Shown: positions 36,881 through 45,707 of the stretch, piece by piece
Layout: each line of letters opens with the position of its first letter
Position numbering within the stretch: the first letter of the stretch is position 1
DNA from: Leisingera coralii
Lineage (GTDB): Bacteria; Pseudomonadota; Alphaproteobacteria; Rhodobacterales; Rhodobacteraceae
Length of the DNA: 64,000 nt
Assembly (NCBI RefSeq): GCF_049056525.1
Contig: NZ_JBHUPT010000048.1
Span: 47,215-111,214 of the forward strand
Direction: 5' to 3'
Program-made: the position numbers and the translations under genes
The notes under the pieces: generated by a model
Database searches by the model: none
The model's input: the letters and a program-made list of their open reading frames with translations, nothing else
Told to the model about the DNA's origin: nothing

Positions 36881-37992
36881 TGTTCAGTCTCCCGGTAGGT
36901 GGCCGCCACGGCGACGCCTTCGGTCACAAAGTCCTGCCCCACGACGATCACGTCTGCGGTTTCGGGCAGGCCGCCGAGCCAGACGCCGTCGGCCTCATCC
37001 CGCAGGAGCTGCACGGCATAGAATACCACGGTGCTGTCCTCGCCGACAACGCGGACGCCAAGCTGGCCCTCGTTGTTCAAGGTCAGCGCCGATTGCGGCA
37101 GCTTGTGCGCCAGCCGCCCGGCGGAGGAGATGGCGATATCGGCGGTCTGGCCGTCGCGGATGCTCAGGTCCGGGTTCGGCACGGTAATCTCGACCTCGAA
37201 GGTGCGGGTGGTGGGGTCGGCGGAGCGGCTGAGGAAGGTCACCTTGCCCTGAACCTGCTGGCCGGTGGACAGCTCTGCGCCTGCTGTTGCGCCCAGTTCC
37301 ACCTTGTTGACCTCTGCCTCCGGCACGTAGCCCACCAGCTTGATGGTATCGAGCTGAATGACGGTGCCGCAGAGGCTGCCCGGCTGCAGCAGGCTGCCCA
37401 GTTCGGCGGTGTCGCTTTCCAGCAGGCCAGCGAAGGGCGCGGTTATGGTCAAGCGGTCCAGCTCCTTTTGCGCGGCGGCAACCGCGGCAATGGCGGTGCG
37501 TTCCGCGGCTTCGGAGGCGGCCAGCCGGGTTTCAGAGGCATAGCCGCCTTCGGACAGTTTGGAGGAGGCGGTGAGGTTGATCTTGGCTTCCTTCAGCCGC
37601 GCCTGCGCTTCCTGCAGTGTGGCGTTGCGGGTGCCCGGGTCGAGCTGGCACAGGACATCGCCCTTTTCAACATGGGCGCCCTTGCGCAGCGGCTCGGAAA
37701 TCACGGTTGAGGTGGTTTCGGCCCGTACGTCCACCTGGCGGATGGCCTGGGTCTGGCCGCGCAGGATTACCGCGCTGCCGATGGTGCGCGCCTTGCTTTG
37801 CAGCGCCACGACGCCCACGCGCGTTTCCTCGGCCTGGGCAAGCTCCAGCCCTTCGGCGGTTTCCGCTTCGCTTTGGGTGGCGTCCGGGGCATCCTCGCCG
37901 CGGGCAAAGGCCATCAGGTCGTCACGCTGAATAACCACCATATAGAGGCTGGCTGTCACCACCACCGCGGTCAGCATCGGGATGATACGCAT
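36877..37992 (-). CDS. RND efflux periplasmic adaptor (membrane fusion protein)
   Basis: This 371-aa adaptor has one N-terminal membrane anchor (about 4-20). A lipoyl-like half-motif, an alpha-hairpin (LQEAQARLKEAKINLTASSKLSEGG region) and beta-barrel domains follow. It connects the RND permease to an outer-membrane channel. It is first in the two-gene operon, and its stop overlaps the permease start by ATGA. A palindromic operator candidate lies about 125-145 bp upstream. Confidence 0.92.
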   Translation of the reverse strand: MRIIPMLTAVVVTASLYMVVIQRDDLMAFARGEDAPDATQSEAETAEGLELAQAEETRVGVVALQSKARTIGSAVILRGQTQAIRQVDVRAETTSTVISEPLRKGAHVEKGDVLCQLDPGTRNATLQEAQARLKEAKINLTASSKLSEGGYASETRLAASEAAERTAIAAVAAAQKELDRLTITAPFAGLLESDTAELGSLLQPGSLCGTVIQLDTIKLVGYVPEAEVNKVELGATAGAELSTGQQVQGKVTFLSRSADPTTRTFEVEITVPNPDLSIRDGQTADIAISSAGRLAHKLPQSALTLNNEGQLGVRVVGEDSTVVFYAVQLLRDEADGVWLGGLPETADVIVVGQDFVTEGVAVAATYRETEQ

Positions 37993-38115
37993 GTCGGGCC
38001 TTTCCTTGTTCCTGTCTTCTCCCTGTGCGCTGTGCTCCTGGGCCGGCGGGCGGCGGGGCCTGATTACAAGGGGAGTCGCGCGTATGTGATAGGCCTGATA
38101 TAGGATATGTCCATT

Positions 38116-38135
38116 CTAAACTAAGTGGTTTAGTT
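38116..38135. promoter_or_regulatory. Palindromic operator candidate upstream of the RND operon
   Basis: CTAAAC (38116-38121) and GTTTAG (38128-38133) are inverted around 6 nt. A shifted pair, AACTAA (38119-38124) / TTAGTT (38130-38135), overlaps it. The AT-rich element stands out from its GC-rich surroundings in the 290-bp divergent spacer. Many RND operons are controlled by TetR-type repressors binding such sites; no regulator gene is adjacent here. Confidence 0.4.
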
Positions 38136-38282
38136 CACATTTCTTGCTTTTCTGGCCTGAATACCGATGTTTCTGGTGCAAACGGGCCACTTGGCTTGGC
38201 GTTTGAGCCGGGGTAAGAGGGGCGCGACGCATACAATACCGGCAAGGGCGCAGGCCCGGGCCGCGCATATCAGGGGCTTTTC

Positions 38283-38954
38283 ATGAGCGATACCGACAGC
38301 TTTATCGATGAGGTGACCGAAGAGGTCCGCCGTGACCGGCTTTTCCTGATGCTCAAGCGCTATGGCTGGATCGGCGGCGTTGCGGTGGCGCTGGTTGTCG
38401 GCGGTGCGGCGTTCCGCGAGTACAGCAAGGCGCAGGAGCGCGCGGCGGCAGAGGATCTGGGCGACAAGATCACTGCAGCGCTGGAGATCGACGGCAGCGA
38501 AGATCAGGCCGCGGCGCTGGCGGCGGTGACCGCCGAGGGCGCCGGCGGCACGGCCATCGTCAAGATGCTGGAAGCCGGTGCGCTGGCCGGGGCAGGCAAG
38601 ACTGCCGAGGCGGTGGCCCGGCTTGAGGCCGTGGCCGTCAACGGCGAACTGCCGCTGATCTACCGCCACATCGCCAGCTTCAAGGCGCTGGCGCTGCAGG
38701 CCGATACCCTGAGCGTGGCCGACCGCCGCCTGCAGTATGAAGCACTAGCGCAGCCCGGTGCGCCGCTGGCGCTGCTGGCGGCTGAACAGCTGGCGCTGCT
38801 GGACATCGAAGAAGGCAACAGCGAGGCGGCCATTGCCCGGCTGCGGGAGATTGCAGCCGATGCCGCGGCAACCGGAGACTTGAAAGACCGCGCGTCTCAG
38901 GTGATTGTGGCGCTCGGCGGCTCCCTGGAGGGGGACACCGCGCCAGAGGGGTGA
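38283..38954 (+). CDS. TPR-containing membrane protein, YfgM-like
   Basis: This 223-aa protein has a short cytoplasmic N-terminus (VTEEVRRDRLFLMLKRYG), one membrane helix (about 28-45) and an alanine-rich helical-repeat region facing the periplasm. It matches the YfgM/DUF2133-type family, ancillary to the Sec translocon and periplasmic chaperone network. The gene order with bamB and der is the same as E. coli yfgM-bamB-der, which supports the assignment. Confidence 0.85.
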   Translation: MSDTDSFIDEVTEEVRRDRLFLMLKRYGWIGGVAVALVVGGAAFREYSKAQERAAAEDLGDKITAALEIDGSEDQAAALAAVTAEGAGGTAIVKMLEAGALAGAGKTAEAVARLEAVAVNGELPLIYRHIASFKALALQADTLSVADRRLQYEALAQPGAPLALLAAEQLALLDIEEGNSEAAIARLREIAADAAATGDLKDRASQVIVALGGSLEGDTAPEG

Positions 38955-39006
38955 GGCGCTCCGCGGATGGGAACTTGCGGAAGACTACGGCAGACAGGGC
39001 AGGGCA

Positions 39007-40329
39007 ATGACAATAACAAAGACTTTCTCCCGGGTACGGGGTCTTCTGTGCACAACCGCAGCCATGGCGGTTCTGGCCGCCTGTGCCGAGGAGGAAATCA
39101 TCCTGCGCGGCGAGCGCGAGGATATCCGGCCCGATGCCGCCGTTGAGGTGGTGAACCAGGCGCGTCCCATTTCGCTGCCGGCGCAGACCGCCAATGCGGA
39201 GTGGGCCCAAGGGCACGGCGCCGAGGCGGGGCGCACCGCGCATCCGGCGCTGTCTGCCGCGCCGCAACGGATCTGGTCTGCCTCGATCGGTGCCGGTGAC
39301 AGCCGCCGCCAGCGCATCACCGCGACCCCGGTTGTGGGCGGCGGGCGTATCTACACGCTGGACAGCGCGGCGCAGGTTTCCGCCGTCTCGCCGCAGGGCC
39401 AGGTCCTGTGGCAAAGCGGATTGATCCCGGCAGCAGATGACGAGGGCCAGGCCACCGGTGGCGGTTTGGCCTATGACAATGGCGTGCTCTATGTCTCTTC
39501 CGGCTTCGGGGTGCTGACGGCGCTGAATGCCGCCGATGGCAGCCTGATCTGGCGTCAGGAACTGGGCGCCACCGGCTCCGGCCAGCCGCGGGTCAGCGGC
39601 GGGCTGGTCTATTTGGTGGCGGGCGACGACACCGGCTGGGCTGTGAACACCAAGGACGGGCGCATTGCCTGGCAGATCGAGGCCTCGCCTTCAGCTGCCA
39701 ACGTTCTGGGCGCACCGGCACCTGTGGTCACCAGTGACCTTGCCATCTTTGCCTTTGGCTCCGGCGATCTGATCGCCACCTTCCGCCGCGGCGGCCTGCG
39801 GCGCTGGAGCGCGTCGGTGGCCGGCCAGCGCACCGGCCAGACCCTGTCGCGGATCAGTGACGTGACCGGCGCGCCGGTGGTTGCGGGCAAGCGGCTTTAT
39901 GCGGGCAACAACTCGGGCCGTACCGTCGCCATTGACCTGGACACCGGCGACCGGTTGTGGACCGCGCGCGAAGGCGCGTCCGGCACCGCCTGGCCTGCGG
40001 GCGGCAGCCTGTTCCAGGTGAGCGACCTGAACCAGCTGCTGCGCCTTGATGCGGGCACGGGCGAGGTGATCTGGGCGGTGGACCTGCCGGGCTATGTCAA
40101 GGACAAGCCGGGCAAGCGCGGCAAGATCCACGTGCATCACGGCCCGGTGCTGGCGGGCGGGCAGATCGTGCTGGCCTCCAATGACGGGCAGCTGCGCTTC
40201 TTCAATCCTGTTGACGGCAGCCTGACCCGCACCGCCGAGGTGCCGGGCGGCGCCACCACAGCGCCGGTTGTTGCAGGGCGCACGCTGTATGTGGTTTCCT
40301 CCGACGGTGAATTGCTGGCATACCGCTGA
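39007..40329 (+). CDS. bamB: Outer membrane protein assembly factor BamB (PQQ-like propeller lipoprotein)
   Basis: This 440-aa lipoprotein has a signal peptide ending in the lipobox VLAAC, so the mature N-terminal cysteine is lipidated. It then carries the repeated PQQ-like beta-propeller blades (for example GRIYTLDSAAQVSAVSPQG and LYAGNNSGRTVAIDLDTGD). BamB is an outer-membrane lipoprotein of the BAM complex. The ATG at 39007 was chosen for the signal peptide, with AGGGC just upstream. It lies 52 nt after the YfgM-like gene. Confidence 0.9.
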   Translation: MTITKTFSRVRGLLCTTAAMAVLAACAEEEIILRGEREDIRPDAAVEVVNQARPISLPAQTANAEWAQGHGAEAGRTAHPALSAAPQRIWSASIGAGDSRRQRITATPVVGGGRIYTLDSAAQVSAVSPQGQVLWQSGLIPAADDEGQATGGGLAYDNGVLYVSSGFGVLTALNAADGSLIWRQELGATGSGQPRVSGGLVYLVAGDDTGWAVNTKDGRIAWQIEASPSAANVLGAPAPVVTSDLAIFAFGSGDLIATFRRGGLRRWSASVAGQRTGQTLSRISDVTGAPVVAGKRLYAGNNSGRTVAIDLDTGDRLWTAREGASGTAWPAGGSLFQVSDLNQLLRLDAGTGEVIWAVDLPGYVKDKPGKRGKIHVHHGPVLAGGQIVLASNDGQLRFFNPVDGSLTRTAEVPGGATTAPVVAGRTLYVVSSDGELLAYR

Positions 40330-40401
40330 TCCATGTTTCCGGGTGGCGGATGCCGCGCAGATGCGCTATGAGCCGCGTCTGAATCGCAGAAAGCTGGTCT
40401 G

Positions 40402-41865
40402 ATGTCCTTTACCCTCGCCATTGTGGGCCGTCCCAATGTGGGCAAGTCCACCCTGTTCAACCGCCTCGTGGGCAAGAAGCTGGCCCTGGTCGATGACCAG
40501 CCGGGCGTGACGCGCGACCTGCGCGAGGGCGAGGCGCGGCTGGGGGATCTGCGCTTTACCGTGATCGACACCGCCGGTCTGGAAGACGCCACCGACAACT
40601 CGCTGGAGGGCCGCATGCGCCGCCTGACCGAGCGGGCGGTGGATATGGCCGACATCTGCCTGTTCATGATCGACGCCCGCACTGGTGTCACCCCGACCGA
40701 CGAGATCTTTGCCGACATCCTGCGCCGCAAGTCCGCGCATGTGATCCTGGCCGCCAACAAGGCCGAGGGCAACGCCGCCGAGGCCGGGGTGCTGGAGGCC
40801 TATGGCCTGGGCCTGGGCGAGCCGCTGCGGCTGTCGGGCGAGCATGGCGAGGGGATGCCGGATCTGTACGGCATCCTGCAGCCGCTGGCGGAGAAGTTCG
40901 AGGCGGTGGCGGAAGACCATGCGCCGGTGACCGATGTCGAGGTCTATGAAGAGATCGGCGAGGACGAGGAAGAGGTCATCCCGGTTCCGACCGACGCCAA
41001 GCCCTTGCAGGTCGCTGTCGTCGGCCGCCCGAACGCGGGCAAGTCGACGCTGATCAACAAGATCCTGGGCGAGGAGCGGCTGCTGACCGGGCCAGAGGCC
41101 GGGATCACCCGCGATGCGATCTCGCTCAAGATCAACTGGAAAGACGTGCCGATGCGGGTGTTCGACACCGCCGGCATGCGCAAGAAGGCCAAGGTGCAGG
41201 AGAAGCTGGAAAAGCTCTCTGTCTCCGATGGCCTGCGCGCGGTGAAATTCGCCGAGGTCGTGGTGGTGCTGCTGGATGCGAGCATCCCGTTCGAGCAGCA
41301 GGACCTGCGGATTGCCGACCTGGCCGAGCGCGAGGGGCGCGCGGTTGTGGTGGCTGTCAACAAATGGGACGCCGAGGAGCACAAGCAGGAAAAGCTGCGC
41401 GACCTCAAGGAGGCCTTCGGCCGTCTGCTGCCGCAGCTGCGCGGGGCGCCGCTGGTGACGGTTTCGGCCAAGACCGGCAAGGGGCTGGACCGTTTGCATG
41501 AGGCGATCATGCGCGCCTATGCAACCTGGAACCGCCGGGTGCCGACCGCGGCGCTGAACCGCTGGCTTATCGGCATGCTGGAGCAGCACCCGCCGCCGGC
41601 CCCCCAGGGCAAGCGGATCAAGCTGCGCTACATGACCCAGGCCAAGAGCCGTCCGCCGGGATTCGTGGTGATGTGCTCGCATCCCGACAAGCTGCCGGAA
41701 AGCTATACCCGCTATCTGGTCAACGGCTTGCGTGAAGACTTTGACATGCCGGGCACGCCGATCCGCCTGTATATGCGCGGGCAGGGGGACAAGAACCCCT
41801 ACAAGGGCAAGCGGACCAAGAATGCGGGCGCGCTGACCAAGCACCTGAACAAGCGCGGCGGCTAA
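40402..41865 (+). CDS. der: GTPase Der (EngA)
   Basis: This 487-aa essential ribosome-assembly GTPase has two tandem G domains and a C-terminal KH-like domain. The first P-loop is GRPNVGKSTLFN (near 8) and the second is GRPNAGKSTLIN (near 210). DTAG motifs and NKxx (AANKAEG, AVNKWD) are found in both. It binds the 50S subunit during late assembly. Third gene of the yfgM-bamB-der-like set. Confidence 0.97.
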   Translation: MSFTLAIVGRPNVGKSTLFNRLVGKKLALVDDQPGVTRDLREGEARLGDLRFTVIDTAGLEDATDNSLEGRMRRLTERAVDMADICLFMIDARTGVTPTDEIFADILRRKSAHVILAANKAEGNAAEAGVLEAYGLGLGEPLRLSGEHGEGMPDLYGILQPLAEKFEAVAEDHAPVTDVEVYEEIGEDEEEVIPVPTDAKPLQVAVVGRPNAGKSTLINKILGEERLLTGPEAGITRDAISLKINWKDVPMRVFDTAGMRKKAKVQEKLEKLSVSDGLRAVKFAEVVVVLLDASIPFEQQDLRIADLAEREGRAVVVAVNKWDAEEHKQEKLRDLKEAFGRLLPQLRGAPLVTVSAKTGKGLDRLHEAIMRAYATWNRRVPTAALNRWLIGMLEQHPPPAPQGKRIKLRYMTQAKSRPPGFVVMCSHPDKLPESYTRYLVNGLREDFDMPGTPIRLYMRGQGDKNPYKGKRTKNAGALTKHLNKRGG

Positions 41866-41923
41866 AGCGGCAACGGCGGGGCGCTCCCGCCCGGCCTGCG
41901 GCATTCACAGAATTCCTTGGCCC

Positions 41924-41940
41924 GTTGGGCCCGGCGCCGC
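41924..41940. repeat. 17-nt repeat, copy 1 (second copy at 63974)
   Basis: GTTGGGCCCGGCGCCGC occurs here and again, identical, at 63974-63990. Here its right end forms the left arm of the der terminator. It may be a terminator-associated repeat family. Confidence 0.5.
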
Positions 41941-41959
41941 CCTGACGGGCGGCGCTTTT
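41934..41959 (+). terminator. Terminator of der
   Basis: GCGCCGCC (41934-41941) pairs with GGCGGCGC (41948-41955), followed by four T. It lies about 70 nt after the der stop. Confidence 0.8.
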
Positions 41960-42156
41960 GCGTTGCGCGGATGCGGCGGCCTTTTGCCTGCCCGGCACCC
42001 CTGGCGGCTTCCGCTATTCCCTTTGCCGCGGCAGGGCGCTAATCCTATGGTTGTGTTTCTTGTTTTCGGTAGCCTTGCCTTTGGGCCTGGCGGGATTATC
42101 TGACATTCTACCTTGGACGGGCTGCGGGTTTCGCGCGCCTGTCACGCAATGATTTT

Positions 42157-43122
42157 ATGGACGTTTTCATGGATCTGAGGGCACATACTCGCAAATACAC
42201 CGAAAAGGACAACCGGCTGGCCGCGCTCAGCTACTTCGGAACATTTGCGGTCTATTTCCTGTCTCTTTTTCTGGCGATCGCGAATGCCGATCGCTGGTAT
42301 GTGATGCTGCCCGCAGGCGTCGTGTTCGCCTTCGCTGCCGTCCGCCTGTATGTGCTGCAGCATGACACCGGCCATCATTCGCTGTTTGAAACCCGTTTGC
42401 AGAACGAGATCGCCGGCCATGTTCTGTCGCCTTTCACCTTCGCCCCGTTTGAGGTGATGAAGCAGAACCACAACCTGCATCATTCCAACATCGGCAATCT
42501 GGAGCACCGGGAAACCGGCGAGATTCACACCATGACGCTGCGGGAGTGGCAGCAGGCAGGCTTTTGGGAGCGGCTGTCCTACCGGCTGTACCGCAACCCC
42601 TTTGTGCTGGTGCCGGTGGGGGCGGCGTTTACCTATTTCATCCGTTACCGCTGGCCCAAGAACACGGTACGCTTCGGCGCCCTGGGCGTGGTGCTGCACA
42701 ATCTGGTGATCGTGGCGATGCTGGCGCTTCTGTACCGTGTGGCGGGGATGACCGGCATTTGGGTGTGGCTGGTGTTTTCCTTCCTCGGCGGCATGATCGG
42801 GGTGTTCCTGGTCTATCTGCAGCATAATTTCGAGGACACTTACTGGGACCGCCGCCCGGACCTGAACCCGCAGGTGGCGGCGCTGCAGGGCTCATCCTGC
42901 CTCGACTTCGGCTGGTTCTTCGACATGGCGGTTGCCAATATCACCCTGCATGACATCCACCATTACAATGCCAGGATCCCCTCCTACCGGCTCCGCCAGT
43001 GCCATTACAGCCTGCCGCCGGAATTGGGACTGCGCCGGATCAAATTTCCCGAGGCTGTCCGGGCGCTGACGTTAAAGCTCTGGGATGAAGATAAAAAATG
43101 CCTAGTGCCCTTTCCTGCCTGA
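42157..43122 (+). CDS. Fatty acid desaturase family protein
   Basis: This 321-aa membrane di-iron enzyme has three histidine clusters: HDTGHH (about 69-74), HNLHH (about 108-112) and HDIHHYN (about 269-275). These are the iron ligands of front-end and omega-type desaturases. About four to six hydrophobic segments lie between the clusters. It introduces or alters a double bond in a fatty acyl chain or related lipid; the substrate is not predictable here. A second Met four codons later is an alternative start. Confidence 0.88.
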   Translation: MDVFMDLRAHTRKYTEKDNRLAALSYFGTFAVYFLSLFLAIANADRWYVMLPAGVVFAFAAVRLYVLQHDTGHHSLFETRLQNEIAGHVLSPFTFAPFEVMKQNHNLHHSNIGNLEHRETGEIHTMTLREWQQAGFWERLSYRLYRNPFVLVPVGAAFTYFIRYRWPKNTVRFGALGVVLHNLVIVAMLALLYRVAGMTGIWVWLVFSFLGGMIGVFLVYLQHNFEDTYWDRRPDLNPQVAALQGSSCLDFGWFFDMAVANITLHDIHHYNARIPSYRLRQCHYSLPPELGLRRIKFPEAVRALTLKLWDEDKKCLVPFPA

Positions 43123-43191
43123 GCGGTGTTGTGCAATTTTGGCACTATTACCGGGACAAGTAATTTGAGCGGCAGGCGAAGGGGAGCAGGG

Positions 43192-43737
43192 ATGACACCG
43201 ATTGACAAGCTGCGCGGGGTTGGGCCTGCGCTGGCCAGGATACTGCAGGAAAACGGCGTGCAATCCGTCGAGGATCTGGCGGGGATGGAGGAGGCCGGGC
43301 TGCGCCGAATTCCCGGTATCGGGACAAACCGTGCAGCTTCGCTGGGGGCTCTGGCAAGGAAAGCGGCAAGCGCAGGGGCGGCGGATAGCCCGGACGGGGA
43401 CGGAGGCAAGCCGGTGAATGGCAAGCCAGCCGAACCAGGGGCAGACGCCCTTTCGCAACCGGCACAGGAAGAGATGGACAAGAAACTGGCCGAAGCCGAG
43501 GCTGCCCGCAAGGCAGCGGAGGAGAAGGCGGCAAAAGCCAAAGCCAAGGCCGCAAAGGCCAAGCGCAAGGCCGCCAATCTGGCGGAGGAATTTGCTGCGG
43601 CCAAGATCAAGGCCAAGCTGAAGGCCAAGAAGATGAAGGCCAAGGCCAAGAAGGCCATCGAAAAAGAGAAGGCCAAGGCGCAAGCGATCCTGGAAGGGAA
43701 GACTGCCGGGAAGAAAAAGAAGAAGGCGAAGAAGTAG
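43192..43737 (+). CDS. Helix-hairpin-helix protein with histone H1-like Lys/Ala tail
   Basis: This 181-aa protein has an N-terminal helix-hairpin-helix domain (about 1-58: LRGVGPALARIL and LRRIPGIGTNRAASLG, two GxGxxxA-type hairpins typical of non-specific DNA binding). A short Gly/Pro linker and a long highly charged helix of Ala, Lys and Glu follow (about 90-181), ending in a near-pure lysine stretch. The tail resembles histone H1 and Hc1-type nucleoid proteins. It probably binds DNA as a nucleoid-associated protein; no function is established. The ATG at 43192 has GGAGCAGGG directly upstream. Confidence 0.75.
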   Translation: MTPIDKLRGVGPALARILQENGVQSVEDLAGMEEAGLRRIPGIGTNRAASLGALARKAASAGAADSPDGDGGKPVNGKPAEPGADALSQPAQEEMDKKLAEAEAARKAAEEKAAKAKAKAAKAKRKAANLAEEFAAAKIKAKLKAKKMKAKAKKAIEKEKAKAQAILEGKTAGKKKKKAKK

Positions 43738-43762
43738 CGCCAACTCCTTCACTTGAAATAAA

Positions 43763-43790
43763 AAAACCGGCGCTGAAAGGCGCCGGTTTT
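43763..43790. terminator. Bidirectional terminator between the HhH gene and serS
   Basis: CCGGCGC (43767-43773) pairs with GCGCCGG (43780-43786). There are A's before and T's after, so it can end transcripts from both converging genes. Confidence 0.88.
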
Positions 43791-43811
43791 CGATTGTTTG
43801 ACTGGGCGGGG

Positions 43812-45104
43812 TTAGACCAGCTGGCCTTCGGCAGTCAGGGTTAGCTTGCCGCCCAGATAGGGCGCCAGCGCCTCCGGCAGCTTAACCGACCCATCCGCCT
43901 GCTGGCCGTTTTCCAGCACCGCGATCAGGCAGCGGCCCACCGCCAGGCCGGAGCCGTTCAGCGTATGCACGAACTGCGGCTTGCCGCCGTCTGCGGGCTT
44001 GAAGCGCGCGTTCATGCGGCGGGCCTGGAAGTCGCCGCAGACCGAGACCGAGGAGATCTCGCGGTAGGTGTTCTGGCCCGGCACCCAGACTTCGATGTCG
44101 TGGGTCTTGCGGGCGCCAAAGCCCATGTCGCCGGTACACAGCACGATGGTGCGGTAGGGCAGGCCCAGGCGCTCCAGGATGTCCTCGGCGCAGCGGGTCA
44201 TGCGCTCATGCTCTTCCAGGCTGCTGTCCGGATGGGTGACCGAGACCATCTCGACCTTTTCGAACTGGTGCTGGCGCAGCATGCCCGCGGTGTCCTTGCC
44301 GGCCGAACCGGCCTCGGAGCGGAAGCACTGGGTGTGCGCCACATAGCGGCGCGGCAGGTAGCTTTCCTCGACAACCATGTTGTTGACGATGTTGGTCAGC
44401 GTGACCTCAGCCGTCGGCACCAGCCACCAGCCGTTGGTGGTCTTGTAGCTGTCCTCGCCGAACTTGGGCAGCTGGCCGGTGCCATACATCATCTCTTCGC
44501 GCACCAGCACCGGGGTCCAGGTCTCGGTCAGGCCGTTTTCGTCCACATGGGTGTTAATCATGAACTGCGCCAGCGCCCGGTGGATGCGGGCAACCGCGCC
44601 GGACAGCACCACAAAACGGCTGCCGGAGAGCTTAGCCGCAACCTCGAAATCCATGCCGGGCTTCACGCCCTCGATTTCGAAATGCTCCTTGGGCTCGAAG
44701 TCGAGCGCCTTGGGCTCGCCCCAGCGGCGGATTTCGACGTTGTCGTCCTCATCCTCGCCCAGCGGCACATCCTCGAACGCAAGGTTCGGGATGGTGGCCA
44801 GCATGTCGTTCAGCTGCTGGTCCAGCGCCTTGGCCTCGGTGTTCATGGCGGCCACTTCGGCCTTCTTCTCGGCCACCAGCGCGCGCAGGCGCTCGAACTC
44901 GGCCTCATCGCCGCGGCCCTTGGCGGCGCCGACTTCCTTGGAGGCCTTGTTCTGCTCCGCCTGGGCGGTTTCGGCGGCCAGGATCTTGGCGCGGCGCGCC
45001 TCATCCAGCGCCAGGATCTCGGATGACACGCCCGCATCCCCGCGCCGCGCCACAGCGGCGTCGAAGGCGGCAGGATTTTCGCGGATTGCGCGGATGTCAT
45101 GCAT
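43812..45104 (-). CDS. serS: Serine--tRNA ligase
   Basis: This 430-aa class II aminoacyl-tRNA synthetase has the N-terminal long antiparallel coiled coil that grips the tRNA-Ser variable arm (about 30-100). Motif 2 (TQCFRSEAGSAGKDTAGMLR) and motif 3 (near 385-400, LNGSGLAVGRCLIAVLEN) are intact. Full length. Transcribed alone toward the shared terminator. Confidence 0.97.
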   Translation of the reverse strand: MHDIRAIRENPAAFDAAVARRGDAGVSSEILALDEARRAKILAAETAQAEQNKASKEVGAAKGRGDEAEFERLRALVAEKKAEVAAMNTEAKALDQQLNDMLATIPNLAFEDVPLGEDEDDNVEIRRWGEPKALDFEPKEHFEIEGVKPGMDFEVAAKLSGSRFVVLSGAVARIHRALAQFMINTHVDENGLTETWTPVLVREEMMYGTGQLPKFGEDSYKTTNGWWLVPTAEVTLTNIVNNMVVEESYLPRRYVAHTQCFRSEAGSAGKDTAGMLRQHQFEKVEMVSVTHPDSSLEEHERMTRCAEDILERLGLPYRTIVLCTGDMGFGARKTHDIEVWVPGQNTYREISSVSVCGDFQARRMNARFKPADGGKPQFVHTLNGSGLAVGRCLIAVLENGQQADGSVKLPEALAPYLGGKLTLTAEGQLV

Positions 45105-45250
45105 GGGAGTCTCTCCTAGCGTTGGAAGGTGATTTGAATCAGTAGGCCCATCCTATGACGCAAGGGTGAACAAAGGGGAAGGGGGGCGGACGGTCTATGC
45201 TGCAGGTGGGATTTTCGGGCACAGCCCGGGCCGTATCCCGCCCGCGGCTG

Positions 45251-45283
45251 GAAAAGTTAAGGCCGGGTGCTGGACCCGGCCTT
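45251..45283 (-). terminator. Terminator of the SET-domain gene
   Basis: AAGGCCGGGT (45259-45268) pairs with ACCCGGCCTT (45274-45283). On the minus strand the stem is followed by AACTTTTC, a weak T-run. It lies 7 nt past the stop. Confidence 0.7.
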
Positions 45284-45290
45284 TGGAGTA

Positions 45291-45707
45291 TTATTCTGCG
45301 GCCATCGCCATCATCTGCACTTGGTGCCTTGGCGGCTGCATGCGGATCTCGCCGGTCAGGAAGTCCGCATAGTCGAAGGTCAGCTCCGTGCCGGCCGGGA
45401 TATTGCTCAGCGCCCGGCCCCAGACCCCGTCCGAGAAATCGAGGTTCGGGTACATGGAATGGTTGAGGAAACGCCCTTCGTCGCATTGCAGCATCAGGTA
45501 ACCGGGGCGGCAGGGATCCGGGAAGCAGTAGCGTTCCAGGAACTCTTTCATGTGCGGCTCGACGTTGTCCAGCTTGCTTTCCGGGAAGGTGGTGTCGAGC
45601 ATTCTGTCATGCCGCCAGACGATGTCGCCCTTGGTGATGTGCTCATGGCTGAAAACACCCAGCCCTTCGATGGCTGAGGGGGCGAGATAGCAGCGCACCA
45701 TCATCAT
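45291..45707 (-). CDS. Stand-alone SET domain protein
   Basis: This 138-aa protein is almost entirely one SET domain: SAIEGLGVFS near the N-terminus, RFLNHSMYPN (the NHS motif of the SAM/pseudoknot) near 88, and ELTFDYADF near 115. There are no pre-SET or post-SET zinc clusters, unlike eukaryotic histone methyltransferases. It is presumably a lysine methyltransferase of unknown protein target. Three tandem ATG codons occur; the first (45707) has AAGGAA about 8 nt upstream. Confidence 0.82.
   Translation of the reverse strand: MMMVRCYLAPSAIEGLGVFSHEHITKGDIVWRHDRMLDTTFPESKLDNVEPHMKEFLERYCFPDPCRPGYLMLQCDEGRFLNHSMYPNLDFSDGVWGRALSNIPAGTELTFDYADFLTGEIRMQPPRHQVQMMAMAAE

Noticed and set aside
38905..39006. 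Earlier start for bamB
   Set aside because: An upstream Met would place the lipobox more than 50 residues into the protein; the Met at 39007 gives a normal lipoprotein signal.
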